64,000 nucleotides of DNA, from positions 248,001 through 312,000 of the forward strand of contig QKYL01000001.1 of the NCBI GenBank assembly GCA_003255745.1. The letters are read 5' to 3'. This DNA comes from Paracoccus saliphilus. GTDB lineage: Bacteria > Pseudomonadota > Alphaproteobacteria > Rhodobacterales > Rhodobacteraceae. The position numbers were made by a program, and so were the translations under genes. Below, piece after piece: positions 30,270 to 42,394 of this stretch (position 1 is its first letter; each line of letters opens with the position of its first letter). Under the pieces are notes generated by a model. The model was given only the letters and a program-made list of their open reading frames with translations, was not told the origin of the DNA and searched no databases.

Positions 30270-31430
30270 ATGACCCCCGCCGCCCGCATTTCGGCCGCCA
30301 TCGGCGTTCTGGACGACATCCTGGCCGGCGCGCCTGCCGAACAGGCCCTGCTGCGCTGGTCGCGGGCCAGCCGCTTTGCCGGCTCGGGCGACCGGGCGGC
30401 ATTGCGCGATTTGGTCTTCGGGGCGCTTCGGCAGCGCGACAGCTTGGCTGCCTTGGGCGGTGGTTTGTCGGGTCGGGGGCTGATGATAGGCCATGCGCGG
30501 GCGCAGGGCCTGCCGCTGACGCAGCTGTTCAGCGGCGAAGGCCACGCACCGTTTCCCCTGACAGCGGCAGAGGAAAACCTTCCGCTTCCGGCGAGGCTGC
30601 CCGATGACTTGCCGGACTGGCTGCGCCCGGATTGGCAACAATCGCTTGGCGACAAGGCCGCAGCCGTCGCCCGTACCATGACGACCCGCGCCCCGGTCTG
30701 GCTGCGCGTCAACCTGGCCCGCCCCAAGCCAGAGGCTGCGGCAGCTTCACTGGACGCCGATGGGATACAAACGCAGCCTTGGCCCACCCTGCCTTCGGCG
30801 CTTTGCGTGACTGGCAACGAGCGCGCCGTGGCCCGGTCCGCCGCCTATCGCGACGGGCTGGTCGAGCTTCAGGACCTGTCACCCCAGCTGGCCTGCGCCC
30901 GGCTGCCACTGGCACCGGGCGATCGGGTACTGGATTACTGTGCGGGCGGTGGCGGCAAGGCGCTGGCCCTGGCGGCCCGCCAGCCGCAGGCCCATGTCAC
31001 GGCGCATGATCGTATGCCGGCGCGAATGGCCGACCTGCCGGCCCGCGCGGCCCGCGCCGGCCAGCGCATCGGCATCGAAGCGCGGCCCGCGGGCAGCTTC
31101 GATCTGGTGGTGGCGGATGTGCCTTGTTCGGGTTCAGGCACCTGGCGGCGGACGCCCGATGCCAAGTGGCGGCTGACCCGGGCGCAGCTGGCCGATCTGG
31201 TGGCCGTGCAGGGGCAGATCCTGGATCAGGTGGTTCCCTTGCTGCGGCCCGGCGGGCACCTGGCCTATATGACCTGCTCGGTCCTGATGGCCGAGAACGA
31301 CGACCAGATCGCAGCGTTCCGCCAGCGCCACCCGCGCTTTACCCTTGTGGAAAGGCAGCTGTGGACGCCGCTGGATGCAGGCGACGGCTTTTACATGGCC
31401 TTGCTGCGGGCAGATACCAAAGTCGTTTAA
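30270..31430 (+). CDS. RsmB/NOP-family RNA (cytosine-5) methyltransferase
   Basis: SAM-dependent RNA m5C methyltransferase of 386 residues. The start at 30270 (MTPAARISAA) begins the NusB-like N-terminal region with ALRDLVFGALRQRD. The Rossmann motif I is VLDYCAGGGGKALALAA. The catalytic cysteines are in VADVPCSGSGTWRRTPD (motif IV) and YMTCSVLMAEND (motif VI). The substrate is most likely 16S rRNA, but the protein is shorter than E. coli RsmB and could act on another RNA. Confidence 0.9.
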   Translation: MTPAARISAAIGVLDDILAGAPAEQALLRWSRASRFAGSGDRAALRDLVFGALRQRDSLAALGGGLSGRGLMIGHARAQGLPLTQLFSGEGHAPFPLTAAEENLPLPARLPDDLPDWLRPDWQQSLGDKAAAVARTMTTRAPVWLRVNLARPKPEAAAASLDADGIQTQPWPTLPSALCVTGNERAVARSAAYRDGLVELQDLSPQLACARLPLAPGDRVLDYCAGGGGKALALAARQPQAHVTAHDRMPARMADLPARAARAGQRIGIEARPAGSFDLVVADVPCSGSGTWRRTPDAKWRLTRAQLADLVAVQGQILDQVVPLLRPGGHLAYMTCSVLMAENDDQIAAFRQRHPRFTLVERQLWTPLDAGDGFYMALLRADTKVV

Positions 31431-31491
31431 CGCAATTTTAATCCATCCCGCGCTATCCCAGACCTGTGGAACGGGTAAGGGGACGACTCGC

Positions 31492-33606
31492 ATGGCGCAT
31501 CTGGATGAACAGGCGGGACTTCCGCGCAGTGCCTTGGCGGCGCTGCCGCTTTTGCTGGCGCCGATGGTGCTGGGCGCGGCGATCCTGATTGTGGCTCCGG
31601 GTGCTGCGACCGGATACACGGCTGTGGTTTTCTCGACCATTGCAGTGGCTTGGTATCTGCTGGGCGGCGCGATTTCCCTGTCGCATCTGGCGCGCGGCAT
31701 TGCCGCCCGTCGCGCGCTCGGCTCGATCAAGGGCGAGGTCGCGGCCGCATCCGACCCCGTGTGGCTCTGCGATGCGGACGGGCAGGTCCTCTACCAGAAT
31801 TCCGCCGCCCTGCAGATGTTCGAGGATCTGACCGGCCGCTCCATCCTGTCGCTGCTGGCACGGCTTCGGGCCGACGCGCCAAGCGAGGTCGCGGATCTGA
31901 CGCGGCGGGCGATCCGCCTGGGCAATGCGGAACTGGAGCTTCCCGGCGGCGACATGCTGTCCCTCAGCTGCATGCCGGACGCGCCGCTGCACATTTGGGC
32001 GTTCCACCGCGCCGGAGCCGTTCCTGACAGCTTTGAGATTGCGCTGGCCTTGAACGACGACCCCATGGCCGACGATTTCGAGATGATCCCGGTCGCGCTG
32101 CTACGCTTGGGGCACGACGGCGCGATCCTGCGCGCGAACGGTCACGCGCGGACCCTGCTGGAGGGGATGTTGGCACCCGATGACACCGGCCAAAGCCTGT
32201 CCACGCTGCTGGAGGGGCCTGGGCGTTCCTTGGCCAACTGGCTGGCCGATGTCGCGGCAGGGCGTGCCCAGAACCAGACCGAAGTGCTGCGCCTGCGCCA
32301 TCCCGACAGCCGCGTGGGCGACCTGCGGGACAGGCACTACCAATTGTCGGTCGCGCGGGACCCGGCCGATCCGGGCCAGCTGGTCGCGGTGCTGTCGGAT
32401 GCCAGCGCGCTGAAGACCCTCGAGGCTCAGTTCGTTCAAAGCCAGAAGATGCAGGCCATCGGCCAGCTGGCCGGCGGCGTGGCCCATGACTTCAACAACC
32501 TCCTGACCGCGATCAGCGGTCACTGCGATCTGCTGATGCTTCGGCGCGACAAGGGCGATCCTGATTACGCCGATCTGGACCAGATCAGCCAGAACGCCAA
32601 CCGCGCGGCGGCCCTGGTGGGGCAGCTTCTGGCGTTTTCAAGAAAGCAGACGCTGAAGCTGGAGACCCTGGACCTTCGCGACACGCTGGCAGACTTGACC
32701 CACCTGCTGAACCGTCTGGTGGGCGAGCGTGTCGGCCTGACCATCACCTATGACCCCGCGCTGAGCGCCATCCGCGCCGACAAGCGCCAGCTGGAGCAGG
32801 TCATCATGAACCTTGTCGTAAATGCCCGGGATGCCATGCCCGGCGGAGGCGACATCACCGTCCGCACTGAAAACCTTCATCTGTCGGCGCCGCTGACACG
32901 TGACCGCGCGACCCTGCCTGCGGGCAAGTATGTCCGCATCAACGTCAGCGACCAGGGCTGCGGCATCGCGCCCGATCACCTCAACAAGATCTTCGAGCCG
33001 TTCTTCACTACTAAGCGCATGGGCGAGGGGACAGGTCTGGGGCTATCGACCGCCTATGGCATCGTCAAACAGACCGGCGGCTATATCTTCTGTGACAGCA
33101 CACCGGGAAAAGGGACCTGCTTCTCGCTTTACTTTCCGGCCCATTCGGGTCCGATGGCCAGCGTCTCGCCGCTTCCGATGCCTGCCAGCCGTGCCGCGCC
33201 GCAGCTGCAGAGCGGGCCGCGCGCGACCGTCCTTCTGGTTGAGGATGAGGCCCCGGTCCGCGCCTTCGCCTCGCGTGCGCTGAAGCTCAAGGGTTACGAG
33301 GTGCTGGAGGCCGCATCGGGCGAGGCCGCGCTGGAATTGCTTCAGAATGGCGGTCGTCAGGTGGACATCTTTGTCACTGATGTGGTCATGCCGGGCCTGG
33401 ACGGGCCGGCTTGGGTCCGCGAGGCGCGAAAGCTGCTGCCGGCGGCACGGGTCATCTTCATGTCCGGCTATACCGAGGACATCTTTGTCGAAGGGCAGGT
33501 GCCGGTTCCCGAGGCGGTTTTCCTTGCCAAACCTTTCACGCTGACCGAACTGACCCAGCTGGTCGAAGCGCAGTTGGCCCGTCCCGCCGGCGGCAGGCTG
33601 CACTAG
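31492..33606 (+). CDS. cckA: Cell-cycle hybrid histidine kinase CckA
   Basis: Membrane-bound hybrid sensor kinase that feeds the ChpT-CtrA phosphorelay in alphaproteobacteria. At 704 residues, it has two N-terminal membrane helices (residues about 18-65), two PAS-like regions (about 82-180 and 195-310), then the HisKA dimerisation box GGVAHDFNNLLTAI with His332. The ATPase domain follows (NLVVNARDAMP and GTGLGLST), then a receiver domain with phospho-Asp in VTDVVMPGLDG and Lys in LAKPFTL. The start at 31492 is preferred because upstream codons overlap the previous gene. In Rhodobacterales CckA-CtrA mostly governs motility and gene transfer agents rather than viability. Confidence 0.94.
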   Translation: MAHLDEQAGLPRSALAALPLLLAPMVLGAAILIVAPGAATGYTAVVFSTIAVAWYLLGGAISLSHLARGIAARRALGSIKGEVAAASDPVWLCDADGQVLYQNSAALQMFEDLTGRSILSLLARLRADAPSEVADLTRRAIRLGNAELELPGGDMLSLSCMPDAPLHIWAFHRAGAVPDSFEIALALNDDPMADDFEMIPVALLRLGHDGAILRANGHARTLLEGMLAPDDTGQSLSTLLEGPGRSLANWLADVAAGRAQNQTEVLRLRHPDSRVGDLRDRHYQLSVARDPADPGQLVAVLSDASALKTLEAQFVQSQKMQAIGQLAGGVAHDFNNLLTAISGHCDLLMLRRDKGDPDYADLDQISQNANRAAALVGQLLAFSRKQTLKLETLDLRDTLADLTHLLNRLVGERVGLTITYDPALSAIRADKRQLEQVIMNLVVNARDAMPGGGDITVRTENLHLSAPLTRDRATLPAGKYVRINVSDQGCGIAPDHLNKIFEPFFTTKRMGEGTGLGLSTAYGIVKQTGGYIFCDSTPGKGTCFSLYFPAHSGPMASVSPLPMPASRAAPQLQSGPRATVLLVEDEAPVRAFASRALKLKGYEVLEAASGEAALELLQNGGRQVDIFVTDVVMPGLDGPAWVREARKLLPAARVIFMSGYTEDIFVEGQVPVPEAVFLAKPFTLTELTQLVEAQLARPAGGRLH

Positions 33607-33612
33607 CAGGTT

Positions 33613-34197
33613 TTAGATCGCCTGGTACAGCTCCAGGTCGCGGGCCATGGCGGCCCGCAGCGCCTGTTCGGAGGCCGGGTCCAGATGGACGTCGACACTG
33701 GGCGGCACGTTGATGCGGGGCAGCTCGATCGCGCAATCAAGGCGGCTTTCCAGGAAATCCACGAAATCCTGGATGCGCTCATACGGAAAGATCCGGTCGA
33801 CCGATCCCGCATCATCCGTCAGGAACGCGCTCTGGCTGCCGATCCCCAACTGTGCCGGTCCATCCCGGCGCGCGTATCGGGCGGCGAAATCTGAAAAGCG
33901 GATCCCTTCCATGGCATGCTGGGGATCTTCCTGGTCGTCGCGCAGCTTGAAGCGGTACCAGCTGCGCAGCCAGTCCACCGGCTCTCGCATCAGGGCGACA
34001 GTGGTGAAATCCTGACCGGTCTGCGCCTTCAGCCAAGGCGCTAGGTGACGGCGGAAGGTGGCGATGTTGGTGTGCTTTGCTTCGGCGGGACGTTGCAGCG
34101 ACACGGCTGCCAGAGACTCCAGCGCCATCTCGATGGCGCTGGACCCGGCCTTCGGGGTTGCCAGGAAGACCAGCCGTTGTTCCCAGAAAATCAGCAT
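33613..34197 (-). CDS. Sulfotransferase-like protein
   Basis: A 194-residue protein with sulfotransferase-type motifs: a 5'-phosphosulfate-loop-like ATPKAGSSAIEMAL at residues 13-26 and a 3'-phosphate-binding-like LMREPVDWLRSWYRF near residue 70. No signal peptide or membrane helix is visible. It converges on cckA with 6 bases between the stops and faces away from recA. Acceptor unknown. Proteins like this sit near recA-alaS in related genomes, which is a recollection rather than a check. Confidence 0.7.
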   Translation of the reverse strand: MLIFWEQRLVFLATPKAGSSAIEMALESLAAVSLQRPAEAKHTNIATFRRHLAPWLKAQTGQDFTTVALMREPVDWLRSWYRFKLRDDQEDPQHAMEGIRFSDFAARYARRDGPAQLGIGSQSAFLTDDAGSVDRIFPYERIQDFVDFLESRLDCAIELPRINVPPSVDVHLDPASEQALRAAMARDLELYQAI

Positions 34198-34359
34198 TCC
34201 CGCTGCCTCGATCCATATATTTCCGCAGACCTGCGGTGGATAGCCGCCTCACCTGTCGCTGTAAACGCTTTGTTAACGGCTTCCTTGCATGCTGGCTGCG
34301 ACGGGTTGGCGATTTACCATGATGTTCTTGAAATTCGCATGGCTATGCCACATCTATGC

Positions 34360-34374
34360 GAACAGGACGTGAAC
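34360..34374 (+). promoter_or_regulatory. LexA (SOS) box upstream of recA
   Basis: GAAC-AGGACGT-GAAC is an exact GAAC-N7-GAAC direct repeat, the known LexA site of alphaproteobacteria. It lies 60 bases before the recA start, in the promoter position, in an otherwise gene-free 237-bp gap. SOS control of recA follows. Confidence 0.85.
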
Positions 34375-34434
34375 ATCCGGTCGGCCGAATTGATTGCCCC
34401 GCCCGGAGGGCTGTGAAATAACATGGGGAACCAC

Positions 34435-35508
34435 ATGGCACAGGCGAGCATCTTCGACATGACTGACAAACGCAGCGCGGACAAGCAGAAGGCCCTGGAT
34501 AGTGCCCTGGCCCAGATCGAACGGCAGTTCGGCAAGGGCTCGATCATGAAGCTGGGCAAGGACACTCCGTTCGCAGAGATCGAGGCAACCTCGACAGGCT
34601 CGCTTGGCTTGGACATTGCACTGGGTATCGGCGGGTTGCCCAAAGGGCGAATCATTGAAATTTTTGGGCCGGAAAGCTCGGGAAAGACGACGCTGACGCT
34701 GCATGTCGTGGCCGAGGAACAAAAGAAGGGCGGCATCTGCGCTTTTGTCGATGCCGAACACGCACTGGACCCGCAATACGCCAAAAAGCTTGGCGTGAAT
34801 CTGGACGAGTTGCTGATCAGCCAGCCCGATACGGGCGAACAGGCGCTGGAGATCGTGGACACGCTGGTGCGCTCGGGCGCGGTCAGTCTGGTTGTGGTCG
34901 ACTCGGTCGCGGCGCTGACGCCGAAGTCCGAGATTGAAGGCGACATGGGCGACATGCAGATGGGCAGCCAAGCCCGCCTGATGAGCCAGGCCATGCGCAA
35001 GCTGACCGCCAGCATCGGGCGTTCGAACTGCATGGTGATTTTCATCAACCAGATCCGCATGAAGATCGGCGTCATGTTCGGCAGCCCCGAAACAACGACC
35101 GGCGGCAACGCGCTGAAGTTCTATGCTTCGGTCCGCCTGGACATCCGCCGCACGGGCTCGGTCAAGGACCGCGACGAGGTGACGGGCAACACCACCCGTG
35201 TCAAGGTCGTCAAGAACAAGGTCGCGCCGCCCTTCCGGCAGGTGGAATTCGACATCATGTACGGCGAAGGCATCAGCAAGGTCGGCGAATTGATCGACTT
35301 GGGCGTCAAGGCCGGCGTGGTCGAGAAGTCTGGCGCCTGGTATTCCTATGGCGACGAACGCATCGGCCAGGGCCGTGAGAATGCCAAGCAGTTCCTGCGC
35401 GACCGCCCCGAAGTGGCTTATGCGATCGAGGACAAGATCCGGGCCAGCCACGGCCTGGAATTCGGTTTCGACGGCAGCAGCGGCGAGGATGCCCTGACTG
35501 AAGACTGA
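34435..35508 (+). CDS. recA: Recombinase RecA
   Basis: ATP-dependent strand-exchange protein that also triggers LexA self-cleavage. The start at 34435 ([10 protein letters not shown]) is preceded by GGGGAACC; an in-frame ATG at 34423 with GGAGG further upstream is the alternative, adding 4 residues. The protein is about 357 residues, with the Walker [10 protein letters not shown], the DNA-binding loops ([20 protein letters not shown] and [16 protein letters not shown]) and an acidic tail ending DALTED. A LexA box lies upstream and a strong terminator downstream. Confidence 0.97.
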   Translation: MAQASIFDMTDKRSADKQKALDSALAQIERQFGKGSIMKLGKDTPFAEIEATSTGSLGLDIALGIGGLPKGRIIEIFGPESSGKTTLTLHVVAEEQKKGGICAFVDAEHALDPQYAKKLGVNLDELLISQPDTGEQALEIVDTLVRSGAVSLVVVDSVAALTPKSEIEGDMGDMQMGSQARLMSQAMRKLTASIGRSNCMVIFINQIRMKIGVMFGSPETTTGGNALKFYASVRLDIRRTGSVKDRDEVTGNTTRVKVVKNKVAPPFRQVEFDIMYGEGISKVGELIDLGVKAGVVEKSGAWYSYGDERIGQGRENAKQFLRDRPEVAYAIEDKIRASHGLEFGFDGSSGEDALTED

Positions 35509-35534
35509 AACCGGTTGATCGCCGTTGATTTCGA

Positions 35535-35567
35535 GGCGCGGGGGCCATGCCCTCGCGCCCTTTTTTT
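35535..35567 (+). terminator. Rho-independent terminator of recA
   Basis: GGCGCG-GGGGC and GCCC-TCGCGCC form a GC-rich stem around a short CAT loop and are followed at once by a run of seven T (35561-35567). It begins 27 bases after the recA stop. The remaining bases up to alaS show nothing further. Confidence 0.88.
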
Positions 35568-35713
35568 GCTGCTATCTGCGCCACGGGACCGGCTGCTCGG
35601 AAGATGCGCCATAACCGGGGCTGTTGCTGGACAGCAGGGGCCAGCAGGGATAGACCATGCACCGAGCCGGCACGGCCGGAGACAGCAGAACCGATTTGCG
35701 ATGAAGGCCCGCC

Positions 35714-38367
<2,654 letters not shown>

Positions 38368-38371
<4 letters not shown>

Positions 38372-38667
38372 CCGCCCTGTGGATCGCCCATGTCACTGTC
38401 ACCGACCCCGACGCCTATGGCCGCTATGCCAAGGAGGCGGGTCCGGCCATAGCCGCGCATGGTGGCGTCTTCCTGGCCCGTGGCGGGCGTTATCACCAGC
38501 TGGAAGGAAATGACCGTGCGCGCAACGTCGTTGCCCGCTTTCCCAGCCTGGAGGCTGCGGTTGCCTGTTATCACAGCAGCGAATATCAGTCCGCCCTTGC
38601 CCATGCCAAAGGTGCAAGCGAACGCGATCTCGTGATCGTTGAAGAAACGCCACCGCCTTCCGCATAG
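38368..38667 (+). CDS. DUF1330 family protein
   Basis: A 99-residue protein with the ferredoxin-like fold of DUF1330: opening [20 protein letters not shown] and the core motif [26 protein letters not shown]. It overlaps the stop of alaS by 4 bases (ATGA), so it is translated with alaS. No catalytic residues can be named and the substrate is unknown. Confidence 0.85.
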
Positions 38668-38727
38668 GGTGATATTTTCATACCTTCGTGCTAGATCTGT
38701 TACAAATCAGGCATGAAGGGGCAGGGC

Positions 38728-39522
38728 ATGTGTCGTTGGGCCGCCTATCTGGGCGCACCGATCTTTCTGGAAGACATCGTCAGCCGGCCGGCCCATTCCC
38801 TGATCCGGCAAAGTCAGGGTGCCATGCGCTGCCTGACGCCTGTCAATGCCGACGGTTTCGGTATCGCTTGGTATGGCGAACGGGCCGAGCCTGGGCTTTA
38901 CCGCGACGTGATGCCAGCCTGGTCCGACCCGAACCTGCGCAGCCTGGTGGCACAGGTCCGGTCCGGGCTGTTCATGGCACATGTCCGCGCCTCGACAGGA
39001 ACGGCGACCAGCCGAAACAACTGCCACCCTTTCACGGTGGGACGCTGGTCCTTCATGCATAACGGACAGTTCGGCGGCTATGACGGGTTTCGCCGTCACG
39101 CCGATGTATTGATCCGCGACGAGTTTTATCCGCATCGCAAGGGCGCCACCGACAGCGAGGCGCTGTTCCTGGTTGCCTTGGGCGAGGGACTGGACCTTGA
39201 CCCCAAAGCCGCGATGGAACGTGCCTTGGGGCAACTGACCGCGCTGGCCCGGCTGCGGGGCGAGGCGCCGCATGTGCGGGCCGCCTGTGCGCTTTCTGAC
39301 GGTGAACGGCTTTATGCGCTGCGCTACAGCAGCGACGAACATGCCCCGTCGCTTTACTACCGATGGTCGGACACGCGGCAGGGTTGGGCGGTGGTTTCGG
39401 AACCGCTTGAAACGGACGAGGCCGACTGGCAAGAGGTTCCCGCCGGCAGCTTCTGCATCTTTGACGGCGAAAAGGTCCAGATCAGCGATTTCAACCCCGT
39501 TGCCCTCAGCGCCGCGGCCTGA
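38728..39522 (+). CDS. Class II glutamine amidotransferase (YafJ/EgtC-like)
   Basis: N-terminal-nucleophile (Ntn) amidotransferase of 264 residues. The start at 38728 places Cys directly after the initiator Met (MCRWAAYLGAP), as required for the Ntn nucleophile; the upstream ATG at 38713 would bury it. GATase II features follow: NADGFGIAWYG, the oxyanion region HVRASTGTATSRNNCHPF, and the FMHNGQFGGYDGFRRH motif. In EgtC-type enzymes this fold hydrolyses gamma-glutamyl conjugates; here no ergothioneine genes are nearby, so the substrate is open. Confidence 0.88.
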   Translation: MCRWAAYLGAPIFLEDIVSRPAHSLIRQSQGAMRCLTPVNADGFGIAWYGERAEPGLYRDVMPAWSDPNLRSLVAQVRSGLFMAHVRASTGTATSRNNCHPFTVGRWSFMHNGQFGGYDGFRRHADVLIRDEFYPHRKGATDSEALFLVALGEGLDLDPKAAMERALGQLTALARLRGEAPHVRAACALSDGERLYALRYSSDEHAPSLYYRWSDTRQGWAVVSEPLETDEADWQEVPAGSFCIFDGEKVQISDFNPVALSAAA

Positions 39523-39525
39523 AGC

Positions 39526-39825
39526 CTACCCCCTCGGCGGCTCGGCATTCGCCGGCGCCGTGCCGGCAACGGTCAATGCAGCGGCGGCTTTCACACGACG
39601 GAACACCAGCAGGTTGTGATAGACCGTGCTGCGGCCGGTCAGGCCGCTGCGTTCTTCGCTTGGAAGAACATCGGCGCGCAGGTATTCCCACCCTTGGGCC
39701 GCCATCCGGTTCAGTTCGGCCGTCAGGGCCGCGGCATACCGTTCGGTCGGCGTCCTGACATCCTTGCTCTTGTCGCCGCGCGTGGGGGCGGCGATCGCGA
39801 TATAGTCGAAATCCTGATCTGCCAT
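39526..39825 (-). CDS. DUF4177-like small protein
   Basis: About 99 residues, starting MADQDFDYIAIAAP, with the DUF4177-type pattern ELNRMAAQGWEYLRADVLPSEER and a strand LLVFRRVK. A hydrophobic, low-complexity tail (AAAALTVAGTAPANA) ends the chain. An ATG 12 bases upstream is also possible. It is convergent with the amidotransferase (3 bases between the stops) and follows gatB on the same strand after two hairpins. Function unknown. Confidence 0.7.
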   Translation of the reverse strand: MADQDFDYIAIAAPTRGDKSKDVRTPTERYAAALTAELNRMAAQGWEYLRADVLPSEERSGLTGRSTVYHNLLVFRRVKAAAALTVAGTAPANAEPPRG

Positions 39826-39844
39826 GGCGCTCTGCATCCTGCAG

Positions 39845-39893
39845 GCGGGCGCAACGCCCGCGATGGAAAGCGGTCCCGGCGGGGCGGGACCGC
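39845..39893 (-). terminator. Double hairpin behind gatB
   Basis: Two hairpins follow the gatB stop in transcription order: GCGGTCCCG(gcggggc)GGACCGC-type stem at 39870-39893 and GCGGGC-gcaac-GCCCGC at 39845-39861. The first is followed by TTTCC on the minus strand. They separate gatB from the DUF4177 gene. Confidence 0.65.
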
Positions 39894-39900
39894 GGCTGCC

Positions 39901-41412
39901 TTACTGGCCCAGCTTGCGGGCGACCAGATCGTTCACAGCAGCGGGATTGGCCTTGCCGCCCGTCGCCTTCAGCACCTGGCCGACAAACCAACCGGCCAGC
40001 TTGGGGTTGGCCTTGGCCTTTTCGACCTGCGCCGGATTGTCGGCGATGATCTGGTCCACGGCCGCCTCGATGGCACCCAGGTCGGTGACCTGCTTCATGC
40101 CGCGCGCTTCCACGATGGTCGCCGGATCGCCGCCCTCGGTCCAGAGGATCTCGAACAGGTCCTTGGCGATCTTGCCCGAGATCGCGCCACCCGCGATCAG
40201 GTCGATCACTCCGCCCAGCTGCGCGGCCGAGACAGGAGAGGTCCCCACCGTAAGCCCCTCCTTGTTCAGGCGCCCGAACAGCTCGTTGATGACCCAGTTC
40301 GCGGCCATCTTGCCATCGCGGCCGGCGGCCACAGCCTCGAAATAGTCGGCATTCTCGACTTCGGCCGTCAACACGCCCGCGTCGTATTCCGACAGCCCCA
40401 TGTCCGCCACGAAGCGCGCCTTCTTTTGGTCGGGTAGTTCGGGCATCAGCGTGGCGATGTCGTCGACCCAGGCCTGTTCGATCTCCAGCGGCAGCAGGTC
40501 GGGATCGGGAAAGTAGCGATAGTCATGCGCCTCTTCCTTGGACCGCATCGACCGCGTCTCGCCCTTGTCGGGATCGTAAAGCCGCGTTTCCTGCACAATC
40601 TGGCCGCCATCCTCCAGAATGGCGATCTGGCGGCGCGCCTCGTATTCAATGGCCGCCTGGATGAAGCGCAGCGAGTTCATGTTCTTGATCTCGCAGCGCG
40701 TCCCCAGGTGGCCGAAATCGCCCGTCTCCTGATACCGCTCATAAGCGCCCGGCTTGCAGACGCTGACGTTCACGTCGGCCCGCAGGTTGCCGTTCTGCAT
40801 GTTGCCGTCGCAGGTTCCCAGATAGCGCATGATCTGGCGCAGCTTGGCGACATAGGCGGCGGCTTCCTCGGGGCCGCGGATGTCGGGGCGGCTGACGATC
40901 TCCATCAGGGCAACGCCGGTGCGGTTCAGGTCGACAAAACTCATCGTCGGGTCCATGTCATGGATCGACTTGCCCGCGTCCTGTTCCAGGTGGATGCGCT
41001 CGATCCGGACGCGGCGCGCGACGCCGGGGGCCATGTCCACCAGCACCTCGCCCTCGCCCACGATAGGGTGGTAAAGTTGGCTGATCTGGTAGCCCTGCGG
41101 CAGGTCGGGATAAAAATAGTTCTTGCGGTCAAAGGCGCTGCGCAGGTTGATCGCGGCCTTCAGTCCCAGGCCCGTCCGCACCGCCTGCGCCACGCAGAAT
41201 TCGTTGATCACCGGCAGCATGCCGGGCATGGCGGCGTCCACAAAGGCCACGTTGCTGTTCGGCTCGGACCCGAAATTGGTCGAGGCGCCGGAAAACAGCT
41301 TGGCCTTGGATGCGACCTGGGCATGAACCTCAAGGCCGATCACCAGCTCCCAATCGCTTTTCGCGCCCTCGATCACCTTGGGCTGTGGGGCGGTATAGGT
41401 CAGGTCAAGCAT
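39901..41412 (-). CDS. gatB: Asp-tRNA(Asn)/Glu-tRNA(Gln) amidotransferase subunit GatB
   Basis: Kinase/tRNA-binding subunit of the GatCAB complex that turns mischarged Glu-tRNA-Gln into Gln-tRNA-Gln. The start at 41412 ([10 protein letters not shown]) leads into the conserved [10 protein letters not shown] and later [16 protein letters not shown]. The 503 residues include the helical Yqey-like C-terminal tail that holds tRNA, with [17 protein letters not shown]. gatA and gatC are not adjacent, which is usual in this group. The upstream 41413-41722 gap carries its promoter. Confidence 0.95.
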   Translation of the reverse strand: MLDLTYTAPQPKVIEGAKSDWELVIGLEVHAQVASKAKLFSGASTNFGSEPNSNVAFVDAAMPGMLPVINEFCVAQAVRTGLGLKAAINLRSAFDRKNYFYPDLPQGYQISQLYHPIVGEGEVLVDMAPGVARRVRIERIHLEQDAGKSIHDMDPTMSFVDLNRTGVALMEIVSRPDIRGPEEAAAYVAKLRQIMRYLGTCDGNMQNGNLRADVNVSVCKPGAYERYQETGDFGHLGTRCEIKNMNSLRFIQAAIEYEARRQIAILEDGGQIVQETRLYDPDKGETRSMRSKEEAHDYRYFPDPDLLPLEIEQAWVDDIATLMPELPDQKKARFVADMGLSEYDAGVLTAEVENADYFEAVAAGRDGKMAANWVINELFGRLNKEGLTVGTSPVSAAQLGGVIDLIAGGAISGKIAKDLFEILWTEGGDPATIVEARGMKQVTDLGAIEAAVDQIIADNPAQVEKAKANPKLAGWFVGQVLKATGGKANPAAVNDLVARKLGQ

Positions 41413-41722
41413 CTGCGGCCTCGTCTGCGGCGAAAATGGTCTGGCGGCGGTTCTAGGACAAGGGCGCGCGAATGTCACGGGTCGCCGGAACGGTTCACCA
41501 GGGATTTGCCGCGCGTGGGGCGAATCATCCGGTTGGGGGCGAAAGCTTTAATTTGACGTAAACAGTTCGAAGGTCTGGGGGGCACGGTTCAGCCATCGGC
41601 GGATTTCCGATCACCCACAACCCACCTCAAGGCGCGTTCCCGCCGAAGCTGAGGCAAGGTCATTGCCTTGTGGGGAACCTTCTTTAAGCCGGTGGCAGCG
41701 AAACAACCCCTTGAGGTTTCAG
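41413..41722. other. 310-bp gap between divergent gatB and the transglycosylase gene
   Basis: No gene or RNA was recognised here. A TTGACG hexamer at 41554-41559 is a possible -35 for the plus strand but has no good -10 partner. A short GGCAAGGTCATTGCC inverted repeat lies at 41652-41666. TTGAGG before 41723 serves as ribosome site for the next gene. Confidence 0.4.
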
Positions 41723-42334
41723 ATGCGCGCTGCGCTCTCCCTAGCTGCCCTGGCCCTGATGGCCGCCTGTTCCACCAGCCCCACGACCACGGCCGATACC
41801 GCCGTGCAGGCTCAGGAACTCGCACTGGCCCAGACGCCTCCGATGCGGTGGGGAGAGCGCAAGGGATCGGACGAATGGACCAAGGCTACGCTGGCCGCAT
41901 TGGACCGCGAAGGCGTGACCATCCTGTCGCGCGTTCCCAACGACATCACTGAGTTCTGCCCCAACTATCGCCAGCTGGCCGAGCCGGGGCGCAAGGCCTT
42001 TTGGGCGGGACTGCTGTCGGCGGTGGCCAAGCACGAAAGCACCTACAACCCGCAGGCGGCGGGCGGCGGCGGTCGCTGGATCGGGCTGATGCAGATCGCC
42101 CCGGCCACCTGGCGGCATTACGGCTGCGACGGAAACATCCGCGACGGGGCCGACAACATGTCCTGCGCGGTTAAGATCATGTCGCGTCAGGTCGGCCGCG
42201 ACAACGCCGTGGCGCGCGACGGCAGCGGCTGGCGGGGCGTCGCCCGCGATTGGGCGCCGATGCGCAGCTCCTCCAAGCGCGCCGACATCGCGGCCTGGAC
42301 CTCCAGCCAAAGCTATTGCAGCGCCTCCAGCTAA
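41723..42334 (+). CDS. Lytic transglycosylase-like lipoprotein (SLT domain)
   Basis: Exported lipoprotein of about 203 residues. The start at 41723 gives a lipoprotein signal (MRAALSLAALALMAAC, with lipobox LMAAC). The SLT fold spans about residues 70-190: the catalytic glutamate is in VAKHESTYNPQAAG and the glycine-rich GLMQIAPATWRHYGC follows. TTGAGG precedes the ATG. It would cleave peptidoglycan glycan strands at the membrane. It stands alone and is followed by a perfect terminator hairpin. Confidence 0.83.
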   Translation: MRAALSLAALALMAACSTSPTTTADTAVQAQELALAQTPPMRWGERKGSDEWTKATLAALDREGVTILSRVPNDITEFCPNYRQLAEPGRKAFWAGLLSAVAKHESTYNPQAAGGGGRWIGLMQIAPATWRHYGCDGNIRDGADNMSCAVKIMSRQVGRDNAVARDGSGWRGVARDWAPMRSSSKRADIAAWTSSQSYCSASS

Positions 42335-42360
42335 GCGCCGGGTATCAGGGTCGACACAAA

Positions 42361-42390
42361 CAAAGGGCGCGCCGAGTGGCGCGCCCTTTG
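42361..42390. terminator. Bidirectional terminator between the transglycosylase and M20 genes
   Basis: CAAAGGGCGCGC and its exact complement GCGCGCCCTTTG form a 12-bp stem around a 6-base loop. A-T pairs at the base give short T-runs on both strands. The two genes converge here, with 26 and 4 bases to their stops. Confidence 0.88.
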
Positions 42391-42394
42391 CCGT

